Shown: positions 1-12,314 of the stretch, one piece after another
Position numbering within the stretch: the stretch's first letter is position 1
Layout: every line of letters begins with the position of its first letter
NCBI GenBank assembly: GCA_039090855.1
Contig: CM077010.1
Coordinates: 44,844,905 to 44,908,904, forward strand
Origin: Macrothele yani
Taxonomy: Eukaryota; Arthropoda; Arachnida; Araneae; Macrothelidae
Direction of reading: 5' to 3'
DNA: 64,000 bases
Notes under the pieces: generated by a model
Databases searched by the model: none
What the model was told of the DNA's origin: nothing
The model's input: only the letters and a program-made list of their open reading frames with translations
Program-made: the position numbers and the translations under genes

Positions 1-1468
1 TCGGTTTTCTACCGAATATCCCCAGTTATGCAAATTGCCACAGGCCCTTACGTCTGATTTTTTGGTTGTAATTTTTCGAAAGTGTTCGTTCTTAGAGTTT
101 GGGCACAAGTGTACAGATATCAAATTCGTAATTACGTCTCCTGAAAGGGGAATTTTACATAAAGTAAGAAGAAAACATTTGCACAACTAGGGTTGTGCTC
201 AACTTCATTGAACAGCAAGCCTTACGAAGACACTTTCTCCATAGGTGGGCAGACATATTGGCAAAATATTAGCGTAAACATGTATTGTACTGAGATGCAT
301 AAGAAATTTTGTAGATGGGACGTGTATATGCAAATGCATCCTAATATATATCAGCTGTACAGTGATGTTAAAAGTGATTAAAGCGCAGATACTGAGAAGG
401 TTGCAAAAGAAGAAATGGATCCTTTCATCGAACCTATTCTCACTAGCTTTAGTATAATTTTACGCAACTGTAAATAGTTAAGACAAATATATTATAGTAT
501 ACGAAACAAAGCACAGATCGATAGTTTTAACTGGCATGTTAGTTTCGTAGCCATTCTCTCAATAAGTATGACAAAAATTAAGAACCATGTAGTAGGGATT
601 CGGGAAATATTAAATATAAATGGAGGAAATCAAAACAATATAAAACAAATATGTAAATTTGTATGATGTGAAAATCAGTGGAGGAAAAAATTAAATTGTA
701 AAGTTCATAAAATGATCTTGAATACTGACACAAATAACTGCTGCACCGAAGAAAAATTAGAAGAAAATTTCAGTTCGCATCCCCAATAGTTACTAAGCCT
801 AGAAATATTCTTAAAACTTCACAATCCTTTCACTCTCACAATACACATAATTAATAATTTCTACTAGTTTTAATATATTGACGTAAAACTGCATACCTTT
901 TGAAAAAAATAGAAAAAATAAGTTTCATAAAGAAAGATGAAGGGATGTTTGCTAGGAATTACAGTAAGAGGCACGAGACAAAATGCATTTCTTAGATAAC
1001 AGCGAAGATCTTATTTCATATCTTCGAACAAACCAAGATTCAGGATGTGATAGTTTTCCGCAAGCAAAGAGGTGCATCCTTCTGTTAAAATGAAGAAATA
1101 TGGGCGTATGTTTCTGTCAAATAGAAGCCCACCTTTACATCCACGACGCGTGAGCGTAACCGCAGCACTAGAGAAAGTCAAGAACCACTCGAAATGACAA
1201 AAAGGCGGAGTTCATTCTCCAGAATCCAACAGATAAAAGAATTGTCACCCTTCAAGTCGAAGACAGTATCCTAGAATTGTAACTCTTTGCTTATATTTGT
1301 AACAGTAATGTTTTTGCTGTGCAGGTTTTTGCAGACATTCATGGTTAATCACCACGTATATTTATTGCTTAAGCGTTTTTGCTGGCATGGGTTTATTGAC
1401 AGTGAGATAAATTTGCGAATGTATCTAGTTCAAACTAAAACAATAAAGGTAGAAAGAACTAATATCTA
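1..1468. other. No recognisable gene
   Basis: This is AT-rich sequence with only short open frames, the longest about 62 codons near 193-381. None resembles a protein family I know. I see no tRNA, tandem array or transposon terminus here. Confidence 0.6.
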
Positions 1469-1793
1469 GAAAGAAATACGGGATTACGCCATATAATACA
1501 AATTCTGAAGATGACAATCCGATTTTTGGCGTAAATGTGACAAGGATGGCAAGTCAGATAATATCCGAAAACTTGAAAATTAAATTCAAATTGATCGGAA
1601 ACTTGAAACTTGGTCGTTCTGGGTGGTGTAGTGGTTAGCATACCTAGGCGTTTTCTGGGAGACGCGGGTTCGAGTCCCGCTCCAGGACGATAAAAAATTT
1701 TCAAGTTTTCGGATATTATCTGACTTGCCATCCTTGTCACATTTACGCCCAAAATCGGATTGTCATCTTCAGAATTTGTAATATCTAGTGTAT
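1469..1793 (+). mobile_element. tRNA-like SINE (family 1) with inverted tail copies
   Basis: A tRNA-like core at about 1617-1688 is followed by a body reading toward CTTGTCACATTTACGCC. The same body appears in inverted orientation to the left (1469-1598), so the unit is a foldback with a tRNA-like centre. The core has an acceptor-like pairing (TTCTGGG with TCCAGGA), an A-box-like TGGTGTAGTGG and a B box GGTTCGAGTCC. Its anticodon loop lacks the usual T at position 33, so it is unlikely to be a working tRNA. Related copies lie at 32090-32531 and 32629-32853. Confidence 0.75.
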
Positions 1794-2580
1794 GCTTGCG
1801 CAACAAGCGCATTCATTTTCCCCACATGGCACCGTCCTCTTGCGATGCACAGGTCCCATCCTGAAAACAGCGCATCGATTTTTGTTCGAGACTCGTATAT
1901 GATGCATCTTCTGCCACTGGTGCATTGCTTGTAGCATATCGCAAGAGAAACAAAGGTATGTTCTGTGCAATGCCGATGGAATGGAACGAAAGACAAAATG
2001 GAAATAAATAGGAGTAAAATCCTGACAGAAACACAAATCCGAAACACAATTCCTGAATGGGCAGAAGAGTCTCACAGATACTGCAAGGACAAGCATTATC
2101 GTGTTGTAAAACAAATTCGAATAGGGCTGAGACATTTAAGGTGGTACATAAGCTTCCGATAGTTCTTTAGCAATTGGCACGAGAATGCACTCTTTCCAAC
2201 TATCCCTATTTTCCAGGTCTCTCTCAAGAACGAATCCCTTTCCCGTCCGAAATACCGTCATCGTAGCTTCACGTTCTCTGCTTCCACGCTTGCTCTTCAG
2301 AAGTAGAGAAATACTAGCAGGAAGCAATAAATGACTCAGGTTAATCACCGGTCCAAAATTTATCCCATGTTGCCATACCTACATTACAGATGAGCATGGG
2401 TCCGGCTATGGCAGAAAGTCGTGAAACTGATCCGAACCGTGCAGGCTCTGATATAAAATCTTACTGAAGCCCAGGCCCGGGCTCAAGCTAATTTTACCTT
2501 TTACATTTTTAATTAGTTTTCTTTAACACTACTAACCAAATTAACTAAAGCAATGGAAAACGCACAACTGAATGGTAAGC
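1794..2580. other. No recognisable gene
   Basis: There are several overlapping short frames on both strands, the longest about 117 codons, but no recognisable domain or repeat family. Confidence 0.5.
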
Positions 2581-2789
2581 CAAAAGTGGCGCAGTGGTCC
2601 AAGCGATGGCTTATGACCATTCGTCTGAGATGGGTCCGGGAACGAATCCAGTGAGGCATGGACATTGTGTTTGTCTTGCGGTGCTGGCTCTCTGCCTTCT
2701 CTGGAACCAGTGGCACTAAATTAGGGAAGGGCGACTGCTTATAGCTCGTTAAATTGTTCTTGCTGGTCGTTAAAGCAATAAAAAAAACA
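2581..2789 (+). mobile_element. tRNA-derived SINE (family 2), diverged copy
   Basis: It begins with a GTGGCGCAGTGG A-box-like motif and runs through a GAGGCATGG segment, a CTGGAACCAGTGG block and a GGTCGTTAAA end followed by an A-rich tail. The order matches the better copy at 43744-43980. The B box is degraded. This is an old insertion at the left edge of the family C array. Confidence 0.75.
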
Positions 2790-4385
2790 AGAAAGATGAC
2801 ACCGAATTTTCTGGTGTAATAAGCACGTCTTTTGAATCCGTTCTGACGCAAATTAAATTTATCAAAGCTATTCAAAGTCAAAGGAACCGGTATGGAAAAC
2901 AATAGATCTGACGGAAGAAAGAAGATTTTCAATCGGGTTCTTAATCACTCAGATATTGCTGTAAACGGAAACGTAAGCTTACAAACTCTTAGAAACAGAG
3001 AAATCGACAAAAATAAGATGTGACTTTACGTCCCCTGGTTAAAAAACCATGCATTATTTTAGGAAGAAAGTATTCTCAAAAGGTGTATCCATATAAGCGG
3101 TATCGGTCGAAGAAAAAAATTAGTCGAGTTTTCAGGAGCCCAGATTTTACAACAAATACTTCAGAAGCAGAAATTAACACTTATGACCCATGGTGGCCAA
3201 ACCATTCTTTACCAAACATTAGAAATTATGTGAAAAATATTTTCCATCAGGTCTTGTATACGATACAGGAAGAATTTTTCAAATCATATCTTTAGGAGCA
3301 GAAATAACGCAGAAAATGCAATTTACCTTTGTGCCCCTAGCGGAAAGTCTATGATTTACTTGAAAATTGTGAATTTATAGGAAAAACATTTCGGATCGGA
3401 AACACTATCCAACAAACAAGGAATTTTTCAAATCGGACTCCTAGTAGTAGAAATATTGACAGAAAAAAGATATACACCTACGCCCCTGGCGCAGAAACCA
3501 TGCACTATTTTAAGAAGAAAGTTTTCCTAAATGGTTTGTCGACATCAGTAGTATCGGTCAACAAACGACGTTTTTTCAATCAAGAATTTAGAACATCATA
3601 TTTTGCTGCAAAAACAACAGAAGCGGAAATTAAAATTTACGCCCCCTGGTGGCCTAACTATTTTTTTTACAAAAATTAGAAATTATGTACAAACGATTTC
3701 CCATCAGGAGCTGTATCCGGTGCAGAAAGAATTTTTCAAATCGAAGATTTAGAAGCAGAGATATTGGGGGAAACGCAATTTACCGCTACGCCCCCTAGCG
3801 GGAAATCTATGAATTACTTGAAAATTTTGAAATTACATGAAAAACATGTCACACGGAAAACACTATCCTACAAAGAAGGAATTTTTCAAATCGGACTCCT
3901 AGAAGTAGAGATATTGACAAAAATAAGATGTACATCTACGTCCCCTGGCAAAGAAACTGTGTAATATTTTAAGAAGAAAATATTCCGAAAAGGTTCATCG
4001 ATGTGAGTGGCATCAGTCCACGAAAGAATTTTTCAATTGATATTTTAGAAGCTCCGATTTTATGGCAAATACATCAGAAGCAAAAATTAACACTTACGCC
4101 CCCTGGTGGCCAAAGTATTCTTTACCAAAAATTTGAAATTATATGCAAAATATTTTCCATCAGGAGATGTATCCGCTGCAGAAAAAAATTTTCAAATCGG
4201 AGTTTTAGAAGAAGAGTTCGAGAAAAAGAAATTTATTTTTACGACCCCTAGCGGCAAATCTATGCGTAATTTGAAAAAGTAACTATATGTAAAATACTCT
4301 TCGATATATACTCTTCGGTACAGACGGACGGACGGACAAACCGATAACAGAAGCACGATCTTTTTTTACAAAAGACGTGCTAAAA
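2790..4385 (+). repeat. Unclassified degenerate tandem repeat, family C
   Basis: Diverged subunits of roughly 150 bp share TTTACGCCCCCTGGTGG or TACGCCCCTAGCGG cores, TTTTAAGAAGAAA, and a TTTTTCAAATCGGACTC to AGAAGCAGAGATATTG block. The array ends at a GACGGACGGACGGACAAA motif near 4320-4340. Short open frames inside it, such as 3020-3295 and 3764-3964, are products of the repeat and show no known domain. A second copy fills 33930-36275. Confidence 0.7.
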
Positions 4386-4398
4386 ACTGAATCGTTAG

Positions 4399-4440
4399 GC
4401 CAGGGGTGGGGAACCTGCTGCCCTGTTTGCCCAGATCAAC
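4399..4440 (+). other. Possible solitary hAT-type terminus
   Basis: The motif CAGGGGTGGGGAACCTGCTG at about 4401 resembles the terminal repeat of several hAT families. I found no matching inverted end or 8-bp target duplication nearby, so this is only a suggestion. Confidence 0.25.
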
Positions 4441-5640
4441 AACCGCTATTTTTATCTCCCTACATTAGAAGGACTTATCTAAAAAAAAAAAAACTTTTTA
4501 GAGCCATTTAATGACCATTATATTTCTTTAATAATCCCCGAATTTCCAGATCTCCCCTACTGGTTTCTGTCTTCAAACCCAGGAATTTCTATTCATACTA
4601 GAAGTTACATCACATTTCTCTACAAAGAATTAGCTGCCTCCACTTTAAGGAAATATCGAACAGAATTACCACCAGGACCTCATCGAATCATGAGTGCACT
4701 CCAGAGATCAGAGGACTAAGCTGTACCGTCGCGTCGCCTTCTGCGTTGTTAATCGCTTCGATACGTATTTAACACCCAGTTCCAATTTTCTGTTAAATTC
4801 TCAAATCCATTCTTTCCTATCCTTCTTAATCCAGCTCCCTCAAATTAAAATTCTGGCTCTAATTAATCCTCATCAACTCTCTTCATCCCCATTAATTGAT
4901 TTCCATTCTAGAACCTGCTCCTTGCCCTACCCACTTTATGCAATTATATTTTATTCCCTTTTCCCTCGACTTGCCCCCTTTTCCTCGGATAGACATTGCA
5001 ATGATTGAGGTTTTCTCGGAATCTAAATTGATCATCTCTCATTTGTTCATTTCCGTTTGCATCCAATCTTTCCAATTAGAATGTACTATCCAACAACGTG
5101 TTCTTCGTTTTTCAGGCAATACAGTGTGGTCTCTAGACCTCTAAAATTGATTGATTCATTGAGATTCATCCAACAACGGTCCCTACATACATCGGAGGTG
5201 ATGGTTATTTCCAACAGAACATCGTGCACTTGGGGCGATTCTTATATTGTCTCGAAGTGGATTGAGAAAGATGAAGATGAAACGTTGACTTGTTTTGCTG
5301 AATATTTTAATTCCAAGAAGCAATCGTCAGAGGAAGTCGGGCGGAACTTCAGATATTTGAACCACCTCCATTTAAAATGAGTTAATTCGAAGACGCAGTT
5401 CTTATACTAACGTGGATGAACTTTGCGAACTTTATTTTGTGGGTGAACGTAATCGTAAATCTGCCATTCTGAAGGCAAAAGGTTGTGCAACACAGTTTTA
5501 GGTAGGTGGGCCTAATACATTGGCCACACTGTGCAATATAAACTGCGGCACCCTTAATAACCTGACGCCCGTCTATGGACAGTTAGTTCAGTCCTACACA
5601 AGCAGCAGGTCACAGGCTAAACTATAAATGTTTCCGTTGG
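4441..5640. other. No recognisable gene
   Basis: This stretch holds an A-rich run near 4481 and pyrimidine-rich sequence at 4750-5000. Open frames of 104-107 codons (4694-5008, 5057-5380) have biased composition and no recognised motif. Confidence 0.5.
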
Positions 5641-6370
5641 ACTACGATGAGATAAGCATGACTGCGAATGTCAGACGACTCTCGGACAAATCTCAGCGAT
5701 CTATAGCGCAGACTGTTAATAGCCTGCTACATAAGCAATCGCTCGGTATGTGATATTTCAGCGGCATTGAAGAGGTAGACGGTCGGCGATATGACATGCA
5801 AATGGCATTGGACTAAGCCTGAATCTCTCATGAAATGACCGTCGAAGCTAATCCAACGCAACAGGAGAAGTCTGCAAAGAACTGTCCACCCAGATCTTAA
5901 ATTAACATTGTCTTAAATCACGCAAACCCTATTTGTGAAAACTGGGACTAATATTAGCGCAGTACAGTGCTCAGGAAGCTGAAAGACAAGGGTTACTACG
6001 GTCAAGTTGCCATCCATTAGCCGCTGATCACTTCGACTAGTGACAAACTCCTGTTAGAGAGGTGTGAGTAACGCCGATCTTGGGCTGTAACCCAAATGAC
6101 GACTGTGCTTTGGACTGACTAATCATGGTACACATTTAACTAGTCTGTCTCTCTTTCCTGGGTGTAGTGAATACAAAGACAAACGCTCCTTCGCGACTGC
6201 GTTCTTCCGACAATGAAGTTTGGAGGATGCAGCGCGATGGAACAGAACTGTATTTCCTGGTTCGTCTTGAGCAAATTAGTCGTTCTGGACTAAACTATGA
6301 ATGCAGATATTTACCTAGACGTCCTGCACAATTATATGCTAGGAACCTTGTGGAAGTATTTCGGGTTGGC
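5641..6370 (+). pseudogene. Decayed Tc1-like transposase
   Basis: The catalytic core survives in broken frames. A segment reading VLWTD-SWYTF, near 6110-6140, corresponds to the first Asp block of Tc1 transposases. It is followed near 6210-6300 by a KFGG and ISWF-like stretch, and then by MNADIYLDVLHNYMLGTL at 6297-6350, the characteristic block before the second Asp. Many stops and frameshifts interrupt it, and the second Asp and Glu blocks are not visible. I could not identify terminal repeats. It is one of the oldest Tc1 remnants in the window. Confidence 0.6.
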
Positions 6371-7036
6371 CCATACCTGTGTGTGTTTTTTTATAGTGCG
6401 TGGAAAAAGAAATCGCTCAAAAAACAAAGCTAAACAGTTCAATACTTGGAAAAACGAATGGCGAAATACATCAGCAACTGCTGTGGCGTATTTTTTGAAG
6501 ACTAGAGGCCATCATGAGAAAAAAATCTAACAGCACACAATTATAGATAGGAAAAAATCTAACACCTGCTTTCGAATTTCACCCAACCAGCTCTCGCGTG
6601 ATCATCATCTGCGTCTTTTTTCTGTCCGCTGGAGCTCAGTCTACTAATTCAGCAGTACAACGATGGTCGGTTCTTCGAACGATATATCCAGTTCATTGGC
6701 ACTTGAGTGTCTTTCCTTTAGTCAGGATGTCCCTGTACTCTTGCCATTTTCCTGATCCACGAGATATTTTTCCTGTCTTTCTTGTTTATGCCAAACATGC
6801 ATCTGTCAATCCTTCTTTGAGTTGTTCGCAGCATATGGCTGTGTACGTGCGTTTTAGTTAACGTCGATGTATCTGATAGTTAAAAATGTTAAGATGCATT
6901 GATTAAAACACTTTTCTTTTAAAATGCAATGGTAAAATCCCTTGAAAATTGTACTCTTTAGGCCAAATACACTAAATCCAAGTTTTATACCTCCATATAT
7001 TTCTTCTTATTCGTGGCCCTATCCCGCATACTTATA
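6371..7036. other. No recognisable gene
   Basis: Two frames (6297-6530 and 6598-6861) are open but resemble nothing known beyond the Tc1 remnant at the left edge. No repeat structure is obvious. Confidence 0.5.
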
Positions 7037-8235
7037 CACTGAGTAGCCACTTTATAATGACCATCTGACAGTTTTAAGCAAATAAGCTATGGCTGCACGA
7101 TGTTGCCGCCTGAGGGCGAGGCTAGTATAAAAAGGGAAAGCTTAGAGCTTGCGACAGTAATAAAAGTGATTTTTGGGTGACGAGATGAGTAAAAAATGTG
7201 ATTGGACGAACTTTCAATGTGGGATGATTGTAGGAGCTCGGAGCCATGGAGCGAGTATCACACAAACCGCCGCATTCGTGAAATGTTGCAGAGCAGCTGT
7301 TGTTAAAGTGTTTAAAGACTGGACTGTCAGCCAAAAATCTGGGTCTCTACGTGCAACGTGTGGTCGTCATCGACTAGTGACTGCTCGGGCGGAACGGAGA
7401 GTGTCCAGACTGGTAACAGATAACAGAAGGGCAACAGTGCAGCAAATTACAGACCATCTTAATCAAGGATCCCCTAAAATGATCTCTGCACGCACTGTTC
7501 GCCGTACACTGCATCGGATGGGATATGGCAGCCAAAGGCCTATTCGAACACCTTTGCTGTCTGAAATTCACACAGGAGCACAAGCATTGGACAGTCGATA
7601 ATTGGAAACAAATTATGTGGTCCGATGAAACACGTTTTCAGTTGCACCATGCCGATGGCCGAGTGAGAATTTGGCGGAAACAGAACGAAAGCATGGACCC
7701 CAAATGCATTGCTACAACCCTTCAAGCTAGTGGAGGCAATGTTATGGTTTGGGGAATGTTTTCCTGGCATGCTTTGGGCCCTTTAATTGGTGTTGATCAA
7801 CGTCTGACTGGCACATCATATCTAAGCATCGTTGCGAACCAAATGCATCCTGTCATGTGGATGGTTTATCCCAATGGCGATGGCAACTTTCAACAAGATA
7901 ATGCGTCCTGCCCTAGTGCTCGTATTGTACAGGATTGGTTTCAGGAACATGCCGGTGAGTTTACTTTGCTTAGGTGGTCCCCCACAATCTCCAAATCTCA
8001 ATCCCATTGAGAATTTGTGGGGTGATGTTGAACGAGACATCAGACAGCTAGATCCACAACCCTGCAATCTCGCACTCCTGGAAAGTGCTATTCATTAAGC
8101 ATTGTCTCAGATCCCACAAACCACCTACTATCTTTTTGTAGAGTCCATGCCACGAAGAATCGACGCAGTATTAAAGGCAAAAGGTGGACCAACGAATTAC
8201 TCAGGGCGTGGTCATAATAAAGTTGCCACTCAGTG
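7037..8235 (+). mobile_element. Tc1-like DNA transposon, about 1.2 kb
   Basis: The ends are imperfect inverted repeats of about 30 bp starting CACTGAGTAGCC on the left and CACTGAGTGGCA on the right strand. Each is flanked by TA (7035-7036 and 8236-8237), the expected Tc1/mariner target duplication. The length is typical of the superfamily. The single gene inside is frameshifted, so the copy is not autonomous. Confidence 0.9.
7185..8190 (+). pseudogene. Tc1-like transposase, frameshifted
   Basis: In an intact relative this protein binds the inverted ends and cuts and pastes the element in the nucleus. The N-terminal helix-turn-helix region (about 7185-7560) reads in one frame. The first catalytic block (IMWSDETRF, near 7620) and second (FQQDNAS, near 7895) are in a second frame. 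The final block (NLNPIENLW, near 8000) is in a third. All three acidic residues (D, D, E) remain. The second D and the E appear about 36 residues apart, although the nearby frameshift makes that count approximate. A stop near 8097 and at least two frameshifts inactivate it. Confidence 0.85.
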
Positions 8236-9613
8236 TATTCCCTTCAACGGCAAGTTTTTTTTTTTTTCGTTTTCTAAATTATGTTTTTCATCTGTCTTTT
8301 CGAATGATGTTTGAATTTCAAGGCCATTTAGAGTTAAACGGAAAACTTCCAGTCGATGTTCGTTTGGACAGTTTTTATCAAACGGAACTGTTCCAGACGA
8401 TCACGTTTTGGTAAAGATCGTGCAGCAAGGAAACTTTCTGGGAGTGCCACCGAAAGAGATATTATTCGTACTTCAGAAGACACAGAAGTGTTTCATACAC
8501 TCAGAAATGCCGTCTGTATTTTGGTTTAGTATAAGTAAATCACTTTTTTACTGACGATATAAATTTAATAAAGGATGATTGAATCACATCGTGAAGACTC
8601 TTTCCGAAGTAACTTTTGCTATGAAATATTCATAAAAATGTCTCAGAACTCAGCAGATCAACTTTATTTTTTAGTTTTTAAAGAATTTCTTAATCCAGGA
8701 CACCGAAAACTTCCAGTTCAGCTGTTTATCTCTCACTCCTTTCTTGGCGCAAGAAAATAAAAAAAAGGTAGCAAAAAGGAGATGTAGAAAGGGAAAAGTG
8801 CTATAGATCGATTGATGACAAAAAGAGATCATCTTCTTCTGCTCCCCGCATCTTCTTCGGCATCTTTGTCAGCAAGTTACCTTCCGCGACAAATTTCCCT
8901 TGGCCTTATTTCCCCGTGGGCTCCCCTTCTGGTGCCTGAAAAGCAAAAGGTCGATTGAACTTGCGAAAGAATAAGTCGCTCCAGAATGTTTTGTTGAGCA
9001 GTCGATGTGCTCGACTGAGCAGAAAGTAGTCTCCATCAGGAAGTTCTTATTGATTATCAAATCGAGCTCCACTAAACTCGGATGAAATTCTCTCTCTTAT
9101 TCCAATTACTTAAGGTAAGAAAATTTTTATTTGCTGTTTTTAAGACTGGTGTTCGCTCTGTTTCGTCATTACAACAACAGGGTATTCATCCCTCTCATTA
9201 TCAGTAAAAGGCAGGGACATTTTGTGGGACACCTCAATTTAAAAAAAAACCCAAAACATAATAAGCAAAATGAATGTATGGGTGATTGAAAATTATTTTG
9301 TCTTTGAATCTTTAAAGAAAACTCACAGAGGAGGACGAATACAGGGGTTTCGCCCGTTGTTTGTTTCTCCCAGAAGATTTAAGATAAAAGTGTCGAGTTG
9401 TTTGCTTTCTGAGGAAAACATCAGCAAATTGTGTTTCATTATTAAAATGTTTGTGTTTTACTGATGTGGGGGTTTCCTCTATTTGCGAAATGTTTTAAAT
9501 ACTCCATCCATTGTCTTTCAAAGGAAAATTATAACCAGGACAGAATTAACGTTTCTATGAGGCATATTAGGCCCATAAATAATGCATTGGAAACCAATTT
9601 TATTACACGACTA
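8236..9613. other. No recognisable gene
   Basis: This is AT-rich sequence with a T run at 8255-8267 and small frames (8575-8760, 8869-9072, 9270-9464) without recognisable motifs. Confidence 0.5.
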
Positions 9614-10925
9614 CAAAGTGTGGCAAAGAATTTTTAAGACTGGGTCTGTAAAATGAAATAGAAACCAGAAATTATAATTTGTTTTGGTTTGTTATTCAAA
9701 ATAAGTCCCTCCGGCTTCAATACACTTGTTACAACCATTTAATAAGGATTCGAATGCCTGTTCCAGTTCACTTTGCGGAATTGCCTCCAAAGCACGCGTC
9801 GAAGCTGTTTGTATGGTCGAAATATCATCAAAATAACACCCCTTTAACTTCATTTTAAGTTTTGGGAATAAAGAAAAGTCGCAGAGTGCTAAATCAGGCG
9901 AATACGGTGGATGGTTCAACACACAGACGCTATTTTTCGCCAAAAATCTACGAACAAGACGTGAGGTGTGAATGGGTGCATTATCGTGAAACGAACACCA
10001 ACTTTTTCATCCTGATATTTTGGACCAATGCGACGAATTATGCCCATCAAACACCTCAAAACATTTAAATAAAACTCACCAGTAATTGTTTGTCCACTTG
10101 GAACAAATTCTTTGTGGATAATACCCTTACTATCGAAGAATGTAATGAGCATTGTTTTGATTTTCGATGGAACTTTTCTTGTTTTTGTGGCTTGTGGTGA
10201 GTTTTTTGACTTCCATTCCGCACTTTGTCGCTTTGTTTTAGGATCATATTGAAAACACCATGTTTCATCACCTGTAACAATCGATTTTAAGAAGTTTGGA
10301 TCATTTTCAGCGGCTGAAATGATGTCTCTACAATGTGCACTTCTCCTTGATTTGTGTTCATTGGTTAACGTGTGTGGAACAAATTTAGCACAGACGTTTG
10401 TTTTGCCCAAATCTTCATGCACGATGGTTCGAATTGTTTCTTTGTTGATGTTTAAAGACTCTTCCATCATTCTTAGTGACGTACATCGATTGTTTACCAC
10501 GAAATTTCGCACTTTTTCAATAATCATAGGTGTCCTAGATAAACTTGGTCTTCCGGTATGCCTATCATCTTCTAGCATATCTCTTCCTTCCAAAAGAACG
10601 TTTGTGCCACAGGAAAACATTAGATCTACTTAAACAAAACTCACCGTAAACTTGTTTCATCATTTGGTACGTTTTCGAGGCACTTTTACCAAGTTTTGCG
10701 TTAAATTTAATAACAGCCCTTTGTTCCATCTTAATAATTCAACATGAAAAAAAATTTACTTCTCTAATGAATGCCCGTTTCGTTTGAGTTATTTTAACAA
10801 CTGCGCAGTACTTTTGGCGGAAAGCAAGCAGATGTCACGTTTTATAACGCTTTCGTGATTACACTGGTGGCGCCACCGTAGGCTGAAATCTAGCGCCAGT
10901 CTTAAAATTTCTTTGACGCACTGTG
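9614..10925 (-). mobile_element. mariner transposon, about 1.3 kb
   Basis: The terminal inverted repeats begin CAAAGTGTGGCAAAG at 9614 and, on the other strand, CACAGTGCGTCAAAG at 10925. Both are followed by a TTTAAGACTGG segment. TA dinucleotides flank both ends (9612-9613, 10926-10927). The enclosed minus-strand transposase is of the DD34D mariner type. Confidence 0.9.
9692..10729 (-). pseudogene. mariner DD34D transposase, frameshifted
   Basis: The predicted start reads MEQRAVIKFNAKLGKSASKT, the N-terminal helix-turn-helix of mariners. The span is 346 codons, close to the usual 345 residues. TGDETWCFQYDP carries the first Asp. HDNAP carries the second and PPYSPDLALCDF the third, with 34 residues between the last two, which defines the DD34D group. 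Frameshifts near the HKR segment (about 10600) and just before HDNAP (about 9970) split the protein into three frames. All catalytic residues remain, so inactivation looks fairly recent. Confidence 0.88.
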
Positions 10926-11280
10926 TATATAGGGCAGTCATTTTAGTCTCTTCTGAACCCAAGACAATCCCTTCGAAGAGATCAATGGCCTTTACTCAAA
11001 GCTGGTCAACTTCTTGATATCCGAAGAAGTAACTCTTTTTCAGATACTGTGCCCTCACTCATGACCAGCCATTAGTTTAGTGTCGCTGCGATTCTTTTTA
11101 TCGACGATTAACGATTCCGCTTACTGACTAATGCTATAAGAAGTATCACATCCCTAAACGTGTTCCACCACAGGAAACGTACGTTATATAGAAACATCGC
11201 GCAGCAGGAGAAATACACCACCCGCGAATTTTCGCGAAACGAGCAGTTTGGTACTGTTTCCTAGTCATGCTCCGAAATTT
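10926..11280. other. No recognisable gene
   Basis: I see no coding sequence, repeat or RNA signature in this interval. Confidence 0.5.
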
Positions 11281-12314
11281 TCAATTAATTACAGATCATG
11301 GCTGGAAACCAGCCTCAAACTTTACTACACAGCTATTTTTGTGGCTAAATGCCAGTGTCTGAAGATTCATGGCTACGTTGCCTGTTCCTCATGTCAGAGA
11401 TGATGTCAAAATTTGCAATCACACTGACGCTTCAGTCTAGGTAGAACCATGACAACATTGTTCAGGTATTTAATGGCCATAGTACTTTCCCTGAAGGCCA
11501 TATAATCTATTTTAAGGTAATTCCAGATCATGTTGCGCCATCTGTGGACCAAGTCGCAAATCATCCGGCATATGTGGATCATGGTATTTCCTCTGAGCAT
11601 TGTACAGAAAACCTTCAGGTAGAACCATGACAACATTGTTCAGGTATTTAATGGCCATAGTACTTTCCCTGAAGGCCATATAATCTATTTTAAGGTAATT
11701 CCAGATCATGTTGCGCCATCTGTGGACCAAGTCGCAAATCATCCGGCATATGTGGATCATGGTATTTCCTCTGAGCATTGTACAGAAAACCTTCAGGTAT
11801 TGGCAGATCCAGATAACTTTCTTTGCCAACTATCCATAAATCTCCAGGTAACTACAGTTCATCATGTTTTCTTCTGTGTACTATATCGCAGATCTTCAAG
11901 TATCAGAAGATCATGGCACATTCTTTGCCAACAGTCCACATACATGTATATCTAGGTAAATAGGATCCATGTTATTTTCTGTGTGGACTGTATCGCAGAT
12001 CTCCAAGTATTTGGGGATCACCCTACTTTCTTTAGTTGTCATTTCACAGATCTAAAACTAATTGCGTCTTTTGGTGGTACTTCTGTGCACTGTATCACAG
12101 ATTTTTTAGGTCATTTAATAGCATGGTGCTTTCTTTTTGGACAACGACACGGGCCTTCAACGGATTTTCGAATCATGGTAAGTTTCTTGCAGACCATGTC
12201 ACAGATATTAAGGTAATTGCGGTTCGTAGTATTTTCTGCGTGAACTATATCCAGATATCTACATGAAGAGCATAGTACTTCTCTCTATGGATCATGGCTC
12301 AAATCTCAAATGTA
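11281..12314. repeat. Degenerate minisatellite with an exact 178-bp duplication
   Basis: Subunits of about 60 bp share AGATCATG, TCTGTGGACC and CAGATCTTCA-like blocks. Two 178-bp units, 11441-11618 and 11619-11796, appear identical, so one recent duplication sits in an otherwise old array. The same repeat text resumes beyond 13608, so the element at 12315-13607 landed inside the array. Frames such as 11406-11829 on the minus strand are only readings of the repeat. Confidence 0.8.

Noticed and set aside
193..381. Small host gene
   Set aside because: A 62-codon frame in AT-rich DNA with no motif or context.
1617..1688. Genuine tRNA gene
   Set aside because: Position 33 is not T and the anticodon arm differs in each copy. 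It is the head of a dispersed SINE.
4401..4440. Complete hAT element from the CAGGGGTGGGGAACC motif
   Set aside because: No matching inverted terminus, transposase or 8-bp duplication was found, so only a low-confidence terminus is listed.
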